Program-made: the position numbers and the translations under genes
The notes under the pieces: generated by a model
Databases searched by the model: none
The model's input: only the letters and a program-made list of their open reading frames with translations
Told to the model about the DNA's origin: nothing
Shown: one piece after another, positions 27,932 to 35,495 of the stretch
Position numbering within the stretch: the first letter of the stretch is position 1
How the letters are laid out: each line of letters starts with the position of its first letter
NCBI GenBank assembly: GCA_016713365.1
Contig: JADJPG010000012.1
Coordinates: forward strand, 39,319 to 103,318
Source: Verrucomicrobiota bacterium
GTDB taxonomy: Bacteria; Verrucomicrobiota; Verrucomicrobiia; Limisphaerales; JADJPG01
Length of the DNA stretch: 64,000 nt
Direction of reading: 5' to 3'

Positions 27932-29200
27932 ATGCGCCCAAGAATTCTGGCCATGCCGGTTTGCCTCGCAGCTCGTCAGCTCGCGCTGAAGCTGTGCATC
28001 GGCACTATTCTCGTTGGCTTTCTCATTCCCCTCGGCGCCACAGCGGGCTCTCCGAGCTGGCCGATGTTCCGTGGAGGCCCGCAGCTGCTGGGTGTCGCCA
28101 CCGGAAATCTGGAGAAGGAGCTGACGCTGCTCTGGTCCTACAAAACCGGCGGTCCCACGCGCTCGTCAGCCGCCGTCGTCGGAGGAAAGGTGTTCATTGG
28201 CTCCGGCGATCAGCATGTCCACGCCATAGACCTCGCCACCGGCAAGAAGCTCTGGTCGTTCAAGACTGAAGGCGAAATCGAGTCCTCGCCGCTGGTGCTG
28301 GATGGCAAGGTCTTCGTTGGCGGGGCGGATGCGTGGTTCTACGCGCTCGACGCGGAATCCGGCAAACTCGCGTGGAAGTATCAGACCGGCGACAAGATTC
28401 TCAGCTCGGCCAATTACCTGAAGTCTCCGAAGGGCGACGCGACGTGGATTGTCTTCGGCAGCTACGACAACCGGCTCTATTGCCTCGACGCCGCGACGGG
28501 CAAAAGCAACTGGGTTTACGAGACGGGCAATTATATCAACGGCTCGCCTGCCGTCGCAAACGGCCAGACGGTGTTCGGCGGATGCGACGCCATCCTGCAC
28601 GTTCTCAATCTCGCGGACGGCACGAAGGTGAAGGAGATCGAAGCCGGCGCTTACATCGCGGCGAGCGTTGCGCTGGAAGGCGGCAAGGCTTACTTCGGCC
28701 ACTACGAAAACGAGTTCCTCTGCATCGATCTCGCGAAGGGCACGAACCAGTGGAACTACAAGGATCGCGGCTTCCCATACTTCAGCTCGCCTGCCGTCAC
28801 CAGCGACCGCGTCGTCTTCGGCGGACGCGACAAGCGGCTGCATTGCGTGGAGAAGGCGACGGGTAAACCCGTCTGGGTCTTCGGCACGCGCGGCAAGGTG
28901 GACAGCTCGCCCGTCGTGGTCGGTGACAAGGTCGTGGTCGGCTCCGATGACGGTCGTCTCTACATCGTCTCGCTCAAGGACGGCTCGGAACTGTGGAGCT
29001 ACGAGATTGGTCAACCCGTCGGCAGCTCACCCGCCGTGGTCGATGGCAAGGTGATCGTCGGGAGCGAGGATGGAAGCGTGTATTGTTTTGGAGCGAAGAA
29101 GCCTGACTCGAAACTCGGTTTACAAGAATTGGCGCGAGCTCTGTTCGGCGGTGGCTTATTGACCGTCCGCCCTTGGATGATAGTCCGAGCTATCCGCTGA
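27932..29200 (+). CDS. PQQ-type beta-propeller repeat protein, exported
   Basis: 422 residues: a signal/membrane segment (about 17-36, LALKLCIGTILVGFLIPLG), then WPMFRGGPQLLG and seven or eight blades of the form GKVFIGSGDQHVHAIDLATGKKLWSF. This is the BamB/PQQ-dehydrogenase-like propeller fold, without the catalytic residues or partner of a true PQQ dehydrogenase, so a binding or scaffold role is more likely. Two near starts exist (27932 and the ATG six codons later); no strong Shine-Dalgarno separates them. The last ~30 residues (LGLQELARALFGGGLL) do not look like propeller and may be a tail or read error. Confidence 0.86.
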   Translation: MRPRILAMPVCLAARQLALKLCIGTILVGFLIPLGATAGSPSWPMFRGGPQLLGVATGNLEKELTLLWSYKTGGPTRSSAAVVGGKVFIGSGDQHVHAIDLATGKKLWSFKTEGEIESSPLVLDGKVFVGGADAWFYALDAESGKLAWKYQTGDKILSSANYLKSPKGDATWIVFGSYDNRLYCLDAATGKSNWVYETGNYINGSPAVANGQTVFGGCDAILHVLNLADGTKVKEIEAGAYIAASVALEGGKAYFGHYENEFLCIDLAKGTNQWNYKDRGFPYFSSPAVTSDRVVFGGRDKRLHCVEKATGKPVWVFGTRGKVDSSPVVVGDKVVVGSDDGRLYIVSLKDGSELWSYEIGQPVGSSPAVVDGKVIVGSEDGSVYCFGAKKPDSKLGLQELARALFGGGLLTVRPWMIVRAIR

Positions 29201-29706
29201 TTGTACGACCTAGATGAAATGCGGCGAAGCGGCTAAGCGCTCGACCCTGGAATTGCGCAGTGGCCAACGACAACGGATGGAGAGTTTCCATCACCCATCC
29301 AAATGGATCCGCTGGCGCTTCGCCATTTGACGACAAGTTGGATGCCTACACGGGCGCCCGGAATTCGGTTGAGCCATGGGCCGCTGGAATCAACACGGAA
29401 AGCGTCCGAGAATCGATTGTGGGCAGGCGACGATATTTTCCCTTGGATAATGGCCGAAAGGGAGTTGATCGACAGGCGTTCCAGTCACACGTGCCATCAG
29501 GGCCTTGGATGAGCTGACCCAGGCTGTCTCTGATGACTCAGTTGGGTTCCTCGACGGCACCGGGAGAGTTGAGGACGGGATTGGGAGGGATCAGTCGGAA
29601 TTAGTCCGCTCGTACTCCCGGTTTCTCGAAAGCGACAGCCGATTCTTATTTCACGACAGACCCAAGCCAGAGCTCCGCTTGGCAAGTATCAATGGTTGAC
29701 TGCGCA
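29201..29706. other. ~500-bp intergenic region, no gene supported
   Basis: Two short + frames (29260-29517 and 29505-29699) are open but have no recognisable domain, no Shine-Dalgarno and unconvincing composition (SYSRFLESDSRFLFHDR). The region may be gene debris or a long leader of the next operon. No terminator hairpin with a T run was found after 29200. Confidence 0.45.
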
Positions 29707-30636
29707 ATGAGCACCACCACTCTACCCGTTCTCCCCCCAGCGCCCACCGCGCCGCCGCTCCAGAAGGAAACCACCGCCGGGAATTACTTCGTCGCGAACT
29801 ACCCGCCGTTCGCCTACTGGAAACAGGAACGCGTTGGTGAGTTGCAGGCCGCGCTCGAACAATCGCCTGCGCCCGGCGAGGACCTCGGCCTCTACACGCA
29901 CATCCCGTTCTGCCGAAAGCGCTGCCACTTCTGCTACTTCAAGGTCTACACGGACAAGGATTCCTCGCAGATTCGCAGCTACCTCGACGCGTTGCTGAAG
30001 GACCTCGCCGCCTACGCGGCCAAGCCGCTCATCAAAGGACGCCAGCCGCGCTTCATCTACTTCGGCGGCGGCACGCCCAGCTATCTTTCACCGGACCAAT
30101 TGAAGTTCCTCACCGACGGCATGAAGCGTCTGCTCCCGTGGGACGCAGCGGAGGAAGTCACCTTTGAAGCCGAGCCCGGCACGCTCACCGACCACAAGCT
30201 GAAGGCGATTCGCGACCTCGGCGTCACGCGGCTGAGCCTCGGCATCGAGCACTTCGACGATCACATTCTCGAAATCAACGGACGCGCGCATCGCTCCAAG
30301 GAAGTCGCCCGCGCCTACGCTTACGCCCGCGAGATTGGCTTCCCGCAGATCAACATCGATCTCATCGCCGGCATGGTCGAGGAGACCGAGGACAAGTGGA
30401 AGGAAGCCGTCGCGAAAGCCATCGAGCTCCAGCCGGACTCGCTGACGATTTACCAGATGGAAGTGCCCTACAACACCGGCATCTACCAGCAGATGAAGGC
30501 GCAGGGCAAACTCGTCGCGCCGGTCGCCGATTGGGAAGCGAAGCGGCGCTGGGTCAACTACGCCTACAGCGAGTTCGAGAAGATCGGGTACACCGTCACC
30601 AGCACGACCACCGTGGTAAAGGATCCGGCAAGGTGA
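29707..30636 (+). CDS. HemW-like radical SAM protein, N-terminal part (frameshifted)
   Basis: Radical SAM domain with the cluster-binding Cys at 69, 73 and 76 (CRKRCHFCYFK), FGGGTPSYL (SAM-binding), FEAEPGTLTD, RLSLGIEHFDD and NIDLIAGMVEET. This is the coproporphyrinogen-III-oxidase-like/HemW group, which includes haem chaperones and radical SAM methyltransferases or C-C bond-forming enzymes. Start: ATG 29707 or 29692, neither with a clear Shine-Dalgarno. At 30629 the run AAA is AA (GGCAAGG for GGCAAAGG), which throws the frame into a TGA; the protein continues in the next entry. First gene of a tight five-gene set with a chorismate-lyase-like partner, so it may act on an aromatic product rather than haem. 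Confidence 0.87.
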   Translation: MSTTTLPVLPPAPTAPPLQKETTAGNYFVANYPPFAYWKQERVGELQAALEQSPAPGEDLGLYTHIPFCRKRCHFCYFKVYTDKDSSQIRSYLDALLKDLAAYAAKPLIKGRQPRFIYFGGGTPSYLSPDQLKFLTDGMKRLLPWDAAEEVTFEAEPGTLTDHKLKAIRDLGVTRLSLGIEHFDDHILEINGRAHRSKEVARAYAYAREIGFPQINIDLIAGMVEETEDKWKEAVAKAIELQPDSLTIYQMEVPYNTGIYQQMKAQGKLVAPVADWEAKRRWVNYAYSEFEKIGYTVTSTTTVVKDPAR

Positions 30637-31058
30637 AGTTCACCTATCGCGAGGGGCTCTTCTCCAACGCGGACATCCTCTCCATCGGCGTCGCCAGCTT
30701 CGGACATCTCCACGGCGTCCACTACCAGAACCATCACGAGTTTGATCCCTACGTCGAGCGCGTGACCCGCGGCGAGTTCCCGACCTTCCGCGCCTACACG
30801 CCGAGCCACGAGGAACGCTACATCCGCGAGTTCATCCTCCAACTCAAGCTCGGCCAGGTCAGCCGGGCGAAGTTCGAGCAGAAATTCGGCGCCGATCCGT
30901 TGAAGCAATTCGCCGCGCCGATTCAGCGCCTGGCGGACTGGGGCTTTCTCGCAGTGAACGGCGACGCCATCACCATCAACCGCGAAGGACTGCTGCAGAT
31001 CGACAAACTGCTCCAGGAGTTCTTCCTGCCGGAACATCGCGGCACGCGTTACGCCTGA
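30622..31058 (+). CDS. HemW-like radical SAM protein, C-terminal part
   Basis: Continuation of the gene at 29707 after loss of one A at 30629 (KDPAKVKFTYREGLFSNAD). It carries the HemW C-terminal region: ILSIGVASFGHLHGVHYQN and a winged-helix-like end (FEQKFGADPLKQFAAPIQRL ... INREGLLQIDKLLQEFFLP). The open frame extends back to 30396 but that part is out of register. The stop TGA is followed one base later by the ATG of the next gene, so translation is probably coupled. Confidence 0.83.
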
Positions 31059-31059
31059 A

Positions 31060-31629
31060 ATGAACAGCGCCATTCCAGATTCCGCTCCCGCCAGCAGCCA
31101 GTCGATCGCGTATCCGCTCGACGAGTTCTACGCGCGCAGCGGCCTGAACCTCCCGCCGCTCGACCAGATCGACGGCGAGGCGATGCCCGAACCTTACAAG
31201 TCACTCCTCGTTCACGAGCGCGACATGACTTCCACGCTGGAAAACTTCCACAAGGCCGGCATCCACCTGCGCTTGGTCAGCCGCCGTCAGCAGAGCGACG
31301 AATACTTTCGCGAAGTCGTGCTCGTGCTCGACGGGAGCGAGAAGCCGGTGGAGTTCGGCGCCATCCGCATCAACCTCGCGTTGTTCCCGCCCGACGCCCG
31401 CGCCGCCATCCTCGAGGAACGCTATCCCCTCGGGCACTTGCTGAAGGATTTCGCCATCGAGTACCAGAGCCGGCCCAAGGCGTTCCTCCGCCTCGCGTCC
31501 GACAAGACCATCAACGAGTTCCTCAAACTCTCGGGCGCCCACCGCCTGTATGGCCGCCGGAACACATTGCTCAATCCCGCCGGCGAAGCGCTGGCGGACA
31601 TCGTCGAGATCCTGCCGCCGGCCTCCTGA
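31060..31629 (+). CDS. Chorismate-lyase-like protein (UbiC / DUF98 superfamily)
   Basis: 189 residues. The order of signatures fits the chorismate pyruvate-lyase fold: SLLVHERDMTSTLENFHKAG near 48, SRRQQ...YFREVVLVLD, PVEFGAIRINLALFP, ERYPLGHLLKD, and LYGRRNTLLNPAGEALADIV then EILP at the end. Members release pyruvate from chorismate to give 4-hydroxybenzoate, used for ubiquinone (UbiC) or, in mycobacteria, phenolic glycolipids (Rv2949c). Because this gene lies among radical SAM, FAD, glycosyltransferase and thioesterase genes and not with ubi genes, a hydroxybenzoate-derived specialised product is plausible. The assignment rests on remembered motifs and is less sure than its neighbours. Confidence 0.65.
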   Translation: MNSAIPDSAPASSQSIAYPLDEFYARSGLNLPPLDQIDGEAMPEPYKSLLVHERDMTSTLENFHKAGIHLRLVSRRQQSDEYFREVVLVLDGSEKPVEFGAIRINLALFPPDARAAILEERYPLGHLLKDFAIEYQSRPKAFLRLASDKTINEFLKLSGAHRLYGRRNTLLNPAGEALADIVEILPPAS

Positions 31630-31682
31630 GATTTGACTTAACCACGAGACGCATAGATTAACCTCCAATTGAACGTATACGT

Positions 31683-32966
31683 ATGAAAACGACCCAGCAG
31701 GTTGACGTGTTAATCATCGGGGCCGGTCCGTCCGGCTGCTCCGCCGCCGCAATGCTCGCCGAGCAAGGCCATCGCGTGCTGGTGGTCGAGCGGGAAAAGT
31801 TTCCGCGCTACCACATCGGCGAATCACTGATTCCGTTCACCTACGGTCCGCTGGAGCGTCTGGGTTTGATTCCGCGGATGAAGCAGAGTCATTTCACCAA
31901 GAAATTCAGCGTTCAGTTCGTGGCCCAAAACGGCAAGGCGTCCCAGCCGTTCTACTTCTTCAACCGCTACGACCGCGAGACCGTCGCGCAGAGCTGGCAA
32001 ATCCTCCGCAGCGAGTTCGATCTGATGCTGATGCAACACGCCCGCGAGAAAGGCGCGACCGTCGAGGAAGAGATGACCGTCACCTCCCTGATCAAGGAAG
32101 AGGGACGCGTCGTGGGCGTGGCCGGGAAGCGCAATGACGGGACGCCGTTCGAATACCGCGCGGCGATCACTCTCGATTGCACGGGCAAGGAAAGTTTCGC
32201 CGCGGTTCGCGAGGGCTGGCGATTGCGCGACCCGTATCTGAACAAGGTGGCGGTGTGGACTTACTACAAAGGTTCGAAGCGTGACGAGGGCATCGACGAA
32301 GGCCAGACCACGGTGGCGATGATTCCCGAGAAGGGCTGGTTCTGGCACATCCCGCAGCACGACGACATGGTAAGCGTTGGCGTAGTTGCGGAGGGCAAGT
32401 ATCTCACGCGCGGCGGAGTGAAGGATTTGAAAGCAATCTTCCACCGCGAAGTGGAGGAGAATCTTTGGATTAAGGACCGCCTCTCCACGGGTCAGCAAGT
32501 CGGCGAGTACTACATCACTAGTGAATACACCCATCATTCGAAGCACTGCTATCGTGACGGACTGCTGCTCGTCGGGGACGCCTTCTGCTTCCTCGATCCC
32601 GTCTTTAGCAGCGGACTGATGCTCGCGTTGAAGAGCGGCGTAATGGCAGCCGACGCCGTTCACGATTCGCTCGTCGCCAAGGACATTTCTCCCTCGCGCT
32701 TCGAAGCCTACGGGCGCGGTTTGCGAGATGGCATCGAGAACATGCGCAAGCTCGTCTACGCGTTCTACGATCCGGAGTTCTCCTTCAAGAAGGTCATCGA
32801 CAAGTATCCCGACATGGCTGGCGACATCACCGACTGCCTAAGCGGCGATGTGAACAAGGACTTCACCCGGTTGTGGCAGGCGATCGAGGAGTTTGCGCCA
32901 CTACCAAAAAATCTCCCGGTTGGCGCACCGCTCGCATCCACCTCAGCCGAGCTTCAGCCCGCCTGA
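31683..32966 (+). CDS. FAD-dependent oxidoreductase (halogenase / geranylgeranyl-reductase-like)
   Basis: 427 residues. Rossmann FAD motif GAGPSG at 13-18, then VVEREKFPRYHIGESLIP, the phrase typical of the tryptophan-halogenase/geranylgeranyl-reductase branch of class A flavoproteins. Also CTGKE, the second FAD motif GDAFCFLDPVFSSGLMLAL, and a C-terminal helical part. The GWxWxIP motif of true flavin halogenases appears here as GWFWHIP, which makes this branch likely, though oxygenases and dehydrogenases also keep it. It probably tailors the product of the preceding chorismate-lyase-like enzyme. Confidence 0.87.
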   Translation: MKTTQQVDVLIIGAGPSGCSAAAMLAEQGHRVLVVEREKFPRYHIGESLIPFTYGPLERLGLIPRMKQSHFTKKFSVQFVAQNGKASQPFYFFNRYDRETVAQSWQILRSEFDLMLMQHAREKGATVEEEMTVTSLIKEEGRVVGVAGKRNDGTPFEYRAAITLDCTGKESFAAVREGWRLRDPYLNKVAVWTYYKGSKRDEGIDEGQTTVAMIPEKGWFWHIPQHDDMVSVGVVAEGKYLTRGGVKDLKAIFHREVEENLWIKDRLSTGQQVGEYYITSEYTHHSKHCYRDGLLLVGDAFCFLDPVFSSGLMLALKSGVMAADAVHDSLVAKDISPSRFEAYGRGLRDGIENMRKLVYAFYDPEFSFKKVIDKYPDMAGDITDCLSGDVNKDFTRLWQAIEEFAPLPKNLPVGAPLASTSAELQPA

Positions 32967-33048
32967 TTGTCGAGCAAGGCTGAGTGAACGCAGCGCAGAG
33001 CACTTTACGATTGAAGCGACACGCGCTAGTCATCTCGCAACGCGCGCG

Positions 33049-34344
33049 ATGAACATCGTCCAAATCACACCCGGAGCCGGCGGCATGTATTGCGGCGGCT
33101 GCTTCCGCGACAACGCTCTTGTCGCGGCGTTGCGTAAGCAAGGGCATGAGACGTTGATGGTTCCACTCTACCTTCCGCTCACGCTCGACGAGGCGGACCA
33201 GAGCGCTGGAACTCCCACCTTCTTCAGCGGCATCAACGTTTACCTGGAGCAGAAGTCCGCACTGTTTCGCAAGGCGCCGAGATGGCTGCATTCGCTCCTC
33301 GCCTCCCCTGCTCTCTTGAAGTGGGCTTCCAAGCACTCCGCGCGCACCAAGGCGGAAGATGTCGGTGACCTGATGATTTCGATGTTGAGGGGCGAGGAAG
33401 GGAATCAAGCCCGCGAGCTCGACGAATTGATCGCGTGGCTGAAGGAACACTCCAAGCCCGACGTCGTCTGCCTTTCCAACGCGCTGCTTGTCGGATTGGC
33501 ACGCAAGCTCAAGCGCGAACTCAGCTGTGCCGTGACCTGCATTCTCGGGGGCGAAGATGCGTATCTCGACAGCCTCCCCGTTTCCGTCCGCGAATCCGCT
33601 TGGAAGACCCTCTCCGAACGCTGCCGCGACGTGGATTTATTTCTTCCGCCGACGCGTTACTTCGGCGACTTGATGAGCCGACGGCTTTCGCTACGTCCAG
33701 ATCAGGTTCGCGTCGTCCCCAATGGCATCAATCTCGCCGGCTACGAAGCAGCCAGTCCGCAGAGTCCCCCGGTGCTCGGTTACTTCGCTCGTATGTGCAA
33801 AGACAAGGGACTCGACACCTTGGTGGATGCCTACATCGAATTGAGACGACGCGACATCGGGAAGAATCTCCGGCTGCACGTTGGCGGCGGGTGCGGTCCC
33901 ACCGACGAGCCTTACGTCGAACAACAACGAACCAAACTGCGCGCCGCCGGAGTGCTGGAATCGGTGCAGTTCTTTCCAAATGTCGACCACGCCGGGAAGC
34001 TCGCGTTCTTCGGGGGCCTGACCATCTTCTCCACGCCGGCACTCTACGGCGAAGCCTTCGGGCTCTACGTCATTGAAGCGCTCGCGGCAGGAGTTCCAGT
34101 TGTGCAACCGCGCCACGCGGCGTTTCCTGAGCTCGTGGAATCCACCGGCGGCGGCGTCTTGTGCGAACCGGGGAGCGCACAATCGCTGGCCGATGCCATC
34201 GGAAGCCTGCTCCAGGATCCAGAACGCGCTCGCAATCTCGGTCGCACCGGACGGGAAGCCGTCCTGCGCGATTTCGGCATCGAATCTGTCGCGGCGAAAA
34301 CTGTTCAAGCGTTCGAGCAGGTCGTGAGGAGGAAGTCGGCCTGA
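33049..34344 (+). CDS. Glycosyltransferase, GT4 family
   Basis: 431 residues from the ATG at 33049 (MNIVQITPGAGGMYCGGC), which puts the GT-B N-terminal G-G motif at the start; an upstream extension to 32893 is spurious. N-terminal acceptor domain, then the GT4 C-terminal domain: VRVVPNGINLAGYE, LGYFARMCKDKGLDTLVDAY, and the E-x7-E signature ALYGEAFGLYVIEALAAGVPVV, with PELVESTGGGVLCEPG. It transfers an activated sugar with retention; acceptor unknown. Same strand and close behind the FAD gene, 82 bases apart. Confidence 0.9.
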   Translation: MNIVQITPGAGGMYCGGCFRDNALVAALRKQGHETLMVPLYLPLTLDEADQSAGTPTFFSGINVYLEQKSALFRKAPRWLHSLLASPALLKWASKHSARTKAEDVGDLMISMLRGEEGNQARELDELIAWLKEHSKPDVVCLSNALLVGLARKLKRELSCAVTCILGGEDAYLDSLPVSVRESAWKTLSERCRDVDLFLPPTRYFGDLMSRRLSLRPDQVRVVPNGINLAGYEAASPQSPPVLGYFARMCKDKGLDTLVDAYIELRRRDIGKNLRLHVGGGCGPTDEPYVEQQRTKLRAAGVLESVQFFPNVDHAGKLAFFGGLTIFSTPALYGEAFGLYVIEALAAGVPVVQPRHAAFPELVESTGGGVLCEPGSAQSLADAIGSLLQDPERARNLGRTGREAVLRDFGIESVAAKTVQAFEQVVRRKSA

Positions 34345-34413
34345 ATCGGAACGCTCGCCCTTGAACCTCCGTTTTCAAATCGTCAACCGAGATTCACGAA
34401 TCTAGATTCTCCC

Positions 34414-34869
34414 ATGCCTTACGAATTCAAAGCGCAACGCCGGGTCGAGTTCTCGGACACCGACATGGCGGGCATCATGCACTACTCGAATTTTTTTCGG
34501 TTCATGGAGACGGCCGAGCACGCCTTCTTTCGTTCACTGGGATATTCGATCGCGCCCCGACAGTTCGATCCCGGTGAACACCGGATCGGCTGGCCGCGCG
34601 TCCATGCTTCCTGCGATTACCACAAGCCCCTGCGCTTCGAGGACATGGTGGAGATTCATCTGCTGGTCGCGGAACGAAAGACCAAGGCCATCACCTACCA
34701 GATTCGGTTCAACAAAGTTACCGGCGACGAACGAACAGAGGTCGCGCGAGGCAAACTCACTGTCGTCTGCGTCACGTGGGATCCAGTCTCCCATTCCATG
34801 AAAGCGACGACTATTCCTCAATCCATCGCCGAAAAGGTCGAGGTCGCACCCGCCGAGCTCCTCGCTTAG
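34414..34869 (+). CDS. Acyl-CoA thioesterase, 4-hydroxybenzoyl-CoA thioesterase (hot-dog) family
   Basis: 151 residues, the usual size. The family signature is at the N-terminus: VEFSDTDMAGIMHYSNFFRF, with the catalytic Asp17 and the following G-x-x-HY-S-N. The hot-dog fold continues with VHASCDYHKPLRFEDMVEIH. It hydrolyses acyl- or aroyl-CoA/ACP thioesters. In E. coli such proteins (YbgC) act on lipid thioesters with Tol-Pal, but tol genes are absent here. Its place after a chorismate-lyase-like, FAD and glycosyltransferase set suggests release of an aromatic or fatty acyl intermediate. Confidence 0.9.
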   Translation: MPYEFKAQRRVEFSDTDMAGIMHYSNFFRFMETAEHAFFRSLGYSIAPRQFDPGEHRIGWPRVHASCDYHKPLRFEDMVEIHLLVAERKTKAITYQIRFNKVTGDERTEVARGKLTVVCVTWDPVSHSMKATTIPQSIAEKVEVAPAELLA

Positions 34870-34905
34870 CGCCTGTCTTGAGCACCGCCACGAGGGAAAA
34901 CCAAC

Positions 34906-35238
34906 TTGCAACTCAGTCTCAACACACCTACCCTCGAACCAGTGAACGATTCGCAACAACCGTGTGCCGCCGATGCCTGCCAGCAGGCGGACCTCTGTCC
35001 GCTGGCCAGCGTCAAGGCCGGCACGGCCGTGCGAATCAAGCAGCTCTCCACGACGCCGGAAGTTTCCCATCGCCTCCGCGAGATGGGATTCGGGGAGGAG
35101 CAGCAAGTGCGCGTCGTCAGCAAGCACGTCAACGTCATCTGCCAGGTCTGCCATGCGCGCCTCGGTCTCAGTCAGCAGCTCGCCGAATCCATTCTCGTCC
35201 AGCCGCTGCCCAGGAACCTCAAATTGGATGTGGCCTGA
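34906..35238 (+). CDS. feoA: FeoA-domain protein with extra cysteines
   Basis: 110 residues from a TTG start with GAGGG nine bases upstream. The SH3-like FeoA domain covers about 33-102 (CPLASVKAGTAVRIKQL ... SHRLREMGFGEEQQVRVV ... LSQQLAESILVQP). FeoA assists the ferrous-iron channel FeoB on the cytoplasmic side. Odd points: an N-terminal extension with three cysteines (20, 25, 31) and two more in the domain (79 and 82, in VICQVCHARLGLS), which could bind a metal. First of a feoA-feoA-feoB operon; two bases separate it from the next gene. A GTG thirteen codons in is an alternative start that would keep the cysteines. Confidence 0.85.
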   Translation: MQLSLNTPTLEPVNDSQQPCAADACQQADLCPLASVKAGTAVRIKQLSTTPEVSHRLREMGFGEEQQVRVVSKHVNVICQVCHARLGLSQQLAESILVQPLPRNLKLDVA

Positions 35239-35240
35239 CC

Positions 35241-35480
35241 ATGTCCGCTGAGCCCCAACCGTTGTCCTCCCTGAAGCTCGGCGCCAGTGGCACAGTCACC
35301 GCCATCAAAGTGCCGTCGGAAAACAAGGGGCGCCTCCTCGAAATGGGTTTGCTCGTCGGAACCACGGTCGAACTGATCCGCTTTGCGCCCTTGGGCGACC
35401 CCGTCGAAATCAAGGTGCGCGGCTACAACCTTTCGCTTCGCAAGCACGAGGCGGAATTGATTTGGGTGAAGCCCAGCTAG
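35241..35480 (+). CDS. feoA: FeoA-domain protein, second copy
   Basis: 79 residues, the classic FeoA length: LSSLKLGASGTVTAIKVPSE then GRLLEMGLLVGTTVELIRFA, PLGDPVEIKVRGYNLSLRKHEA. No cysteines. The ATG follows the previous stop by two bases and the stop precedes feoB by 15 bases, so all three are translated from one message. The extended frame upstream of 35241 overlaps the first feoA and is not real. Tandem feoA genes before feoB are common outside Proteobacteria. Confidence 0.93.
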   Translation: MSAEPQPLSSLKLGASGTVTAIKVPSENKGRLLEMGLLVGTTVELIRFAPLGDPVEIKVRGYNLSLRKHEAELIWVKPS

Positions 35481-35495
35481 ACCGTCCCTGCCACG

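Noticed and set aside
29260..29699. Two small + frames in the intergenic region before the radical SAM gene
   Set aside because: No Shine-Dalgarno, domain or codon pattern; could be debris but cannot be supported as genes.
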